Below, piece by piece: positions 59,911 to 64,000 of a stretch of 64,000 bases of DNA. The position numbers and the translations under genes were made by a program. Location of the stretch: NCBI GenBank assembly GCA_024449915.1, contig JAMZAV010002043.1:336652-400651 (forward strand), written 5' to 3'. The stretch comes from Sweltsa coloradensis. Its lineage: Eukaryota; Arthropoda; Insecta; Plecoptera; Chloroperlidae. The number at the start of each line of letters is the position of its first letter. Positions within the stretch are counted from its first letter, which is position 1. The notes under the pieces were generated by a model. The model was given only the letters and a program-made list of their open reading frames with translations, made no database searches and was not told the origin of the DNA.

Positions 59911-60769
59911 CTATAAATAATTTTCTTACAATAGGAAGGTCTAGAAAATCATAACATAAAAAGACTTGACTATGCCATTTCTTTAAAAGAATTCGTTCAA
60001 CCTGTACGCATACTTAGAGAAGGAACTTTTTAAAAGAACAAGTTCCATTTTCCCGGAACTTGATTTATTTTAATGTTGAGGAACTTTTAATTGATCTAGT
60101 TCATATTTTCAAGGGACTTTTTAGAAAGTTCCTTAAAACATCCAGTATAATAAGTAGTCAATTTGGACTTAGCACCACTTTCCAGTATTCGTTAGCAAAC
60201 AACCTTGCCGTTACGTATCGTTTATAATTTTCATATAAATGTATCATCATGATTCATGACCCTATCGCTCACCGTGCTCTTGACAGCGGTACGCAATTAC
60301 GCATGCTTGAAAGTTGCACGTCAGTCCCTCTGCAGTCGCATTAAACAAACTTAAAAATAAAGGGGAACTTTAGATCCTTTTTATAAGGAACTTGAACTTT
60401 TTAGAGGTATGGGTGTAAAAAGGAACTTTATTTTATACAAGTTCTTTTTTTATATTGATGAACTGAATCTTTTAAAAGTTCCTTTTCAAAAGGAACTCCC
60501 CCAGGTATGCCTGTATGATACATTTGTTTTTGTGTCACTTGGTGCTGTGGTTAAGGTGTACCGGGTATGTTCAATATTCAGTGGCTTCAAATTGCTAACA
60601 AGCAAAATAAATTATGAAAATCTACATTGACTCGCTTGCACGCAGTTCTATGCATGGCGTAGGCCTAAATCTGGAACGCATAAAGCTGACTGCACTTGCT
60701 CGCTACGTACTAAGGTGACTCGAGTGCTGAATATTAGTAATGAATCTAATAAATAAATAAAAATTAAAT
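59911..60769. other. AT-rich spacer between LINE remnants
   Basis: GGAACTTTT and AAAGTTCC motifs alternate on both strands at 60020-60500, giving many small potential hairpins. I see no gene. Confidence 0.4.
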
Positions 60770-61850
60770 TACAATCAGTGTACATTAAATACTGTAGAAC
60801 ACTGTCGTTTACTCGGGATTATATTGATTATAGACTAAATTGGGAAGAACACATTCATAAACTAGGCAAACGTTTGAGATCATCATGTTATGCACTTAAA
60901 GAACTGTCCACATCAAGTGAGTTACCCTTATCTACAGAACAGCATTTTTTGCAAACGTACATCTATTATACTATATGGTATATTAATTTGGGGTGGGTCT
61001 ACATTTGCTCAAGACATATTCAAATGTCAAAAAAAGGCTGTCAGAATTTAGGTCGGAAAAGTTATAGATCATCTTGCAGAAACTTTTTGTGCAGCTGAAT
61101 ATATTACACCGTACCTTGCTTATACATTCTCGAAATTCTTACATTTGTCAAAGATAATCCATCTCATTTTACCCGAAACAGTTTTATACATACCAGAATA
61201 CAAGATTTAACAGTAATTTACACCAAACCCAACACAGACTCAACCTATCAAACAGAGACCCAGTTAAAGCTGGTGTTATTCTTTTTAACAATTTACCAAC
61301 TAAATTAAAAGACCTCAACATAAATAGAGACAAATTTAAAATGAAGGTTAAACAATATCTAATTTTTCATGGGTTTATAGTATAAAAGAATTTCAAGATG
61401 GTAAAGACTGCTCTTGTGAATATTGTATTAAAAATTTGGAGTGAAAGATAAGAGGGTAAAATATAACGCTGAGAAGAAATTTTGTAATTATTGTATTGTA
61501 TTTAAATAGAGCCTATGAAATAATTAAATGATAAGAAATTATCTTGTGAATATTGTATTAAAAATTTTAATTTTGACGATAAACAACTAAAAATTGAGGA
61601 CGATGAGGAAATATTATTGTTTTAATTATATGTAATGAAATATGTAATTTTATTTTGAATGTAAAATGAATAACATGTAATATTGTATTTTGCATTAGAA
61701 TTAAATGTGTAAAATTAAGGTATTTGTAAGTAGATTTAGAATTAGTTAAAGCGTATTTCAAGACTTGTACATGAACTATGTATTTTTAAGTGAGCAATGC
61801 TTTTGCAATTGCTAATGAAATAAAACGCATTTGAATTGAATTGAATTGAA
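60770..61850 (+). mobile_element. Non-LTR retrotransposon 3' remnant with (TTGAA)n tail
   Basis: The plus strand encodes, with frameshifts, the thumb and C-terminal region after reverse transcriptase. Segments are DYRLNWEEHIHKLGKRLRSS and CYALKELSTS in one frame (60820-60925), then YGILIWGGSTFAQDIFKCQ at about 60977 in another, and PVKAGVILFNNLPTKLKDLN near 61261. The 3' UTR ends in TAAAACGCA followed by TTGAA repeats (61831-61850). The fragment belongs to a Jockey/CR1-like clade, is 5'-truncated and inactive. The 106-codon frame 60778-61098 is part of it. Confidence 0.85.
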
Positions 61851-62300
61851 TATCTATGCTTAAAATGAAGAAGGATCTGGGTACAGGTTCAGACAGACTT
61901 TTACTTCAAAAGGGTATCATCCATTATGAACTAAATTCTAGTTCTATTCCGATTCGTAGTTTTTTTATGATGCCGTTGCAGCTTTCAATTCAATTTTTGC
62001 AATTGACGCTGAGCTGAGGTAAAGAGAAGGAAGAGAGTATATTCCAAGAGTTGCTGCTGCACTAGAATGTTACAAGGTCAATTTTATACGTTTGTTCCAA
62101 AATTCTACACGCATGTTCGTAAGTTGCGAGTGACTTTAAATATAGGTAGGCTACCGGTAGTGACTAGGCCCAATGTTTTTAGACAGTAGCCTAGGTTCAG
62201 TGCTACTTTATCACTGGGTTTGTAGCAAATTAAGCGGCGTATGGTGTGTGTCCTTGTAGGGAATTTTTGGCGTTACCTCATTTTGCAGTGGTGCCGGTCA
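61851..62300. other. Element interior, unassigned
   Basis: Single-copy sequence; I see no exon or element boundary in it. Confidence 0.4.
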
Positions 62301-62950
62301 ATGATCTCTACCGGTACAGAAGAAAGAGTAGGGGCCTGGGCCTAGGCCTTTGACTTGTAGCCTAGGGCCCTACACTAGCCTTTCTAACCACCCACAGGTA
62401 GGCCTAGCTAACTGGTAACCTACTTCCTACAGTAGGCCTAGGCCCTAACAAAAAAAGCAAGGCTTAGACCTGGTGGGGCCTAGGCTAGGCTAGGCTTAGC
62501 TTACAATTATTTATAGCCTACTAGGCCTAATCCTTTGGGGTAGGGCCTAGGCCTACCTAGGCTAGGCCCTACCATAGGTAGCCCTAGGGCCTATTTAGGC
62601 CTAGGCCTAGACCAATAACCTTCCCTTAACTTGGGATATGGCTAGGGGCTAGGGAGTGCCTAATCCATCCAATAATTAAGCTGTTTTGTAGGCTTTAGCA
62701 TTAACAAAAAAAATAGACCTAGCTTAGGCCTTTGTGTGGGTAATGCAAATGACATAAGGCCTATCCCCTAGTCTAGCTTAGGGTAGGGGTTAGGGCTAGG
62801 TAGGCTTAGACCTAGTAGACCCTAACCCTTCTAGGTAAAACTTCAGCGCCTAGGGCCTAGCTACTAGCTAGGACGTAAGGGTCTAGGCCTATGGCCTAGA
62901 GGCTAGGCCTAGCCCTAGTCGTAGGTTAGGCCCTACCAGTTTCTATTGTT
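62301..62950. repeat. TAGGCCTA/CTAGG-rich island
   Basis: Words built from CTAGG, AGGCCT and GGGCCTA make up most of about 650 bp, for example CTAGGCCTAGGCC near 62598. They are not arranged as a fixed-period tandem repeat. The composition is self-complementary, so both strands look alike. It has no coding frame. Confidence 0.75.
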
Positions 62951-62970
62951 TAGGTTAAGGTACGATTTTC

Positions 62971-63207
62971 GGTACTCTTTCGGATGGTATGCCCCAACTT
63001 TACAACACTGTTTTTTTTCCATTAAAAACAAATTTAACCTTTAACGTCGCTAGTTCAAACGAAAGTACTTTTCCTCTGAAAGTGTTTTATATTTAAATTA
63101 GCAACGTTAAAGGTTTTGTAGGTGGAGTATTTTAGTGAAAAAGTTAGTACTGACCGCCATGTTGGCGTAGTGTTGTAAAGTTGGGGCATACCATCCGAAA
63201 GAGTACC
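62971..63207. mobile_element. 237-bp MITE with ~39-bp TIRs
   Basis: GGTACTCTTTCGGATGGTAT at 62971 begins an arm whose exact inverse ends at 63207 (ATACCATCCGAAAGAGTACC). The flanks CGATTTTC and CGATTATC are a 7/8 match. A nested inner pair AACCTTTAACGT / ACGTTAAAGGTT is also present. GG-termini with an 8-bp duplication would fit Merlin or a hAT relative; I leave the family open. Confidence 0.75.
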
Positions 63208-63445
63208 CGATTATCTAGAGTTCTAGGCCCTAGGCCTATTCTTCCCCAGTAAATAATAATAATACCACACCACTGAAATACATGACGGGTGTGATGAGAC
63301 CAAAGACCCCCCACAAGGACACTCACCGATTTTTGCATAGGGCCTAGCTAGGCCTAATGAAACTCGCAAAGCGGACTTTGTAAAATTCAACTGCGGAAAC
63401 TCTCTCTCTCTCTCTCCACTCCCTATCACAATCTTATTTTCTCAG

Positions 63446-63606
63446 CGTCAAAATACATCGACAAATTAAAACAGCAACGTGCAAAAGCCCATCAACAGAG
63501 CGTCCATCTTGAAAACATCGCACATGTGGGCATGTGGCTGTCAACCAAACAGATGGCTTCCTACTCTGACATCACCTTGTCGGAAATGTTTCCGATGGGG
63601 GTTTGA
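63446..63606 (+). CDS. Candidate terminal exon inside the 7.2-kb element
   Basis: A strong pyrimidine tract (TCTCTC.., then ATCTTATTTTCTCAG) gives an acceptor at 63444-63445. The following frame runs 52 codons to TGA at 63604, just inside the right TIR. It reads SKYIDKLKQQRAKAHQQSVH, then LENIAHVGMWLSTKQMASYS and DITLSEMFPMGV: basic amphipathic start, then a mixed globular-looking tail. The frame is in fact open from 63361. I do not recognise the family. The position beside the TIR suggests the last exon of the element's own gene, but a captured host exon is possible. Confidence 0.45.
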
Positions 63607-63743
63607 CTGTCGGATTCAAAAGTTCGGTTTCGACTAGAAAATTCGGGATCTCAATCCGAATCCAGCGTCGAGGCTAAGCTTTACGATTTTTCTTGTCGGA
63701 AAGTACTTTCCGATTCCGAAAAGTTCGTCGAGGCTAGGCCCCC
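63580..63743 (-). repeat. Right terminal inverted repeat of the 7.2-kb element
   Basis: This is the inverse of the left TIR: 22 terminal bases are identical, then matched motifs (TCAATCCGAAT, GCGTCGAGGCTAAG, CGGAAAGTACTTTCCG). The terminal exon stop codon falls within its inner edge. Confidence 0.75.
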
Positions 63744-63746
63744 AGG

Positions 63747-63965
63747 CACAGCTTGCGATGACATTACATTACATGACGACGCAGAAGGACGTTACTACAG
63801 GTTTAGTTTCGCGATGACCCACATGAGTGATCGAGGCAACTCCCACCCTCCCGAGTCGCTTCCACAGGGGACCTCCGTGATAACCGTGATAACCACGAGA
63901 GACAAATAGAACCACCTGACATGCATGCACAAGTCAAGTCGGGACTCGGGACGGGATTCGAACCC
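63747..63965 (-). repeat. Third SINE-derived array unit
   Basis: It matches the two units at 56110 and 56318, starting CACAGCTTGCGATGACATTA and ending ACGGGATTCGAACC. A 4-base ATGA insertion follows CATTACATTAC. Its displacement from the other units is explained by insertion of the 7.2-kb element. Confidence 0.85.
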
Positions 63966-64000
63966 GAAACTCAGTAATAGGTTATTATCAGAACAACCGC

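Larger units (their letters stand above)
56532..63743 (+). mobile_element. ~7.2-kb element with long TIRs and CAG TSD
   Basis: Left end GGGGGCCTAGCCTCGACGAA (56532) and right end TTCGTCGAGGCTAGGCCCCC (63743) are exact inverses for about 22 bp. They continue as imperfect inverted repeats for ~150 bp, each with an internal second AGCCTCGACG and several TCGGAAAGT motifs. Flanking units of the SINE array reconstitute a contiguous array if the element and one CAG are removed, which implies a 3-bp target duplication. A CCAAT box (56702) sits just inside the left TIR, and a spliced-looking terminal exon (63446-63606) ends just before the right TIR. The interior also holds LINE tails, a MITE and TAGGCCTA-rich DNA. 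I cannot assign a superfamily from the termini. Confidence 0.75.

Overview
The window looks like 64 kb of a compact-intergenic, AT-rich invertebrate metazoan genome. The signs are split exons with GT..AG borders, CpG-rich promoter-like patches, tRNA-derived SINE pieces, decayed non-LTR retrotransposon tails, and many DNA-transposon remnants. The palindrome TAGGCCTA recurs throughout; I associate this with marine deuterostomes such as echinoderms, but that is a weak inference. No complete protein-coding gene, rRNA operon, CRISPR array or prokaryotic feature is present, and most of the open frames are chance.

Host-like coding evidence is limited to four short pieces. They are a possible first coding exon at 22.98-23.11 kb (+) behind a CpG/E-box/CCAAT promoter patch; a frameshifted THAP zinc-finger first exon at 32.5 kb (-) behind a CpG-rich patch; a GC-rich charged exon at 42.70-42.81 kb (-); and a terminal exon at 63.45-63.61 kb (+).

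Layout. 0-12 kb: hAT MITE at 1.69 kb, SINE-like fragments, Helentron-like copies at 6.5 and 10.0 kb, and a tRNA-like 97-bp hairpin at 8.8 kb. 12-22 kb: a tandem 269-bp duplication, three hAT elements (12.49, 15.56, 20.58 kb; two keep transposase remnants), a Helentron-like copy at 17.1 kb, and a 57-bp perfect palindrome at 18.0 kb. 22-33 kb: the promoter/exon candidate, a hAT-like element at 27.5 kb, a Helentron-like copy at 28.9 kb, and the THAP exon. 33-40 kb: mostly unassigned. 40-45 kb: a three-unit 224-bp tandem array, a ~610-bp inverted repeat, the charged exon, two head-to-tail Helentron-like elements and a tRNA-like locus. 45-56 kb: SINE fragments and a cluster of hAT MITEs, one inserted into its own relative. 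56-64 kb: a ~7.2-kb element with long terminal inverted repeats, inserted in a tandem SINE array with a CAG target duplication. It encloses two LINE tails, a small MITE, TAGGCCTA-rich islands and the terminal exon.

The best candidate for something undescribed is this 7.2-kb element (56532-63743). Its termini, target duplication and terminal exon fit no superfamily I can name with confidence.
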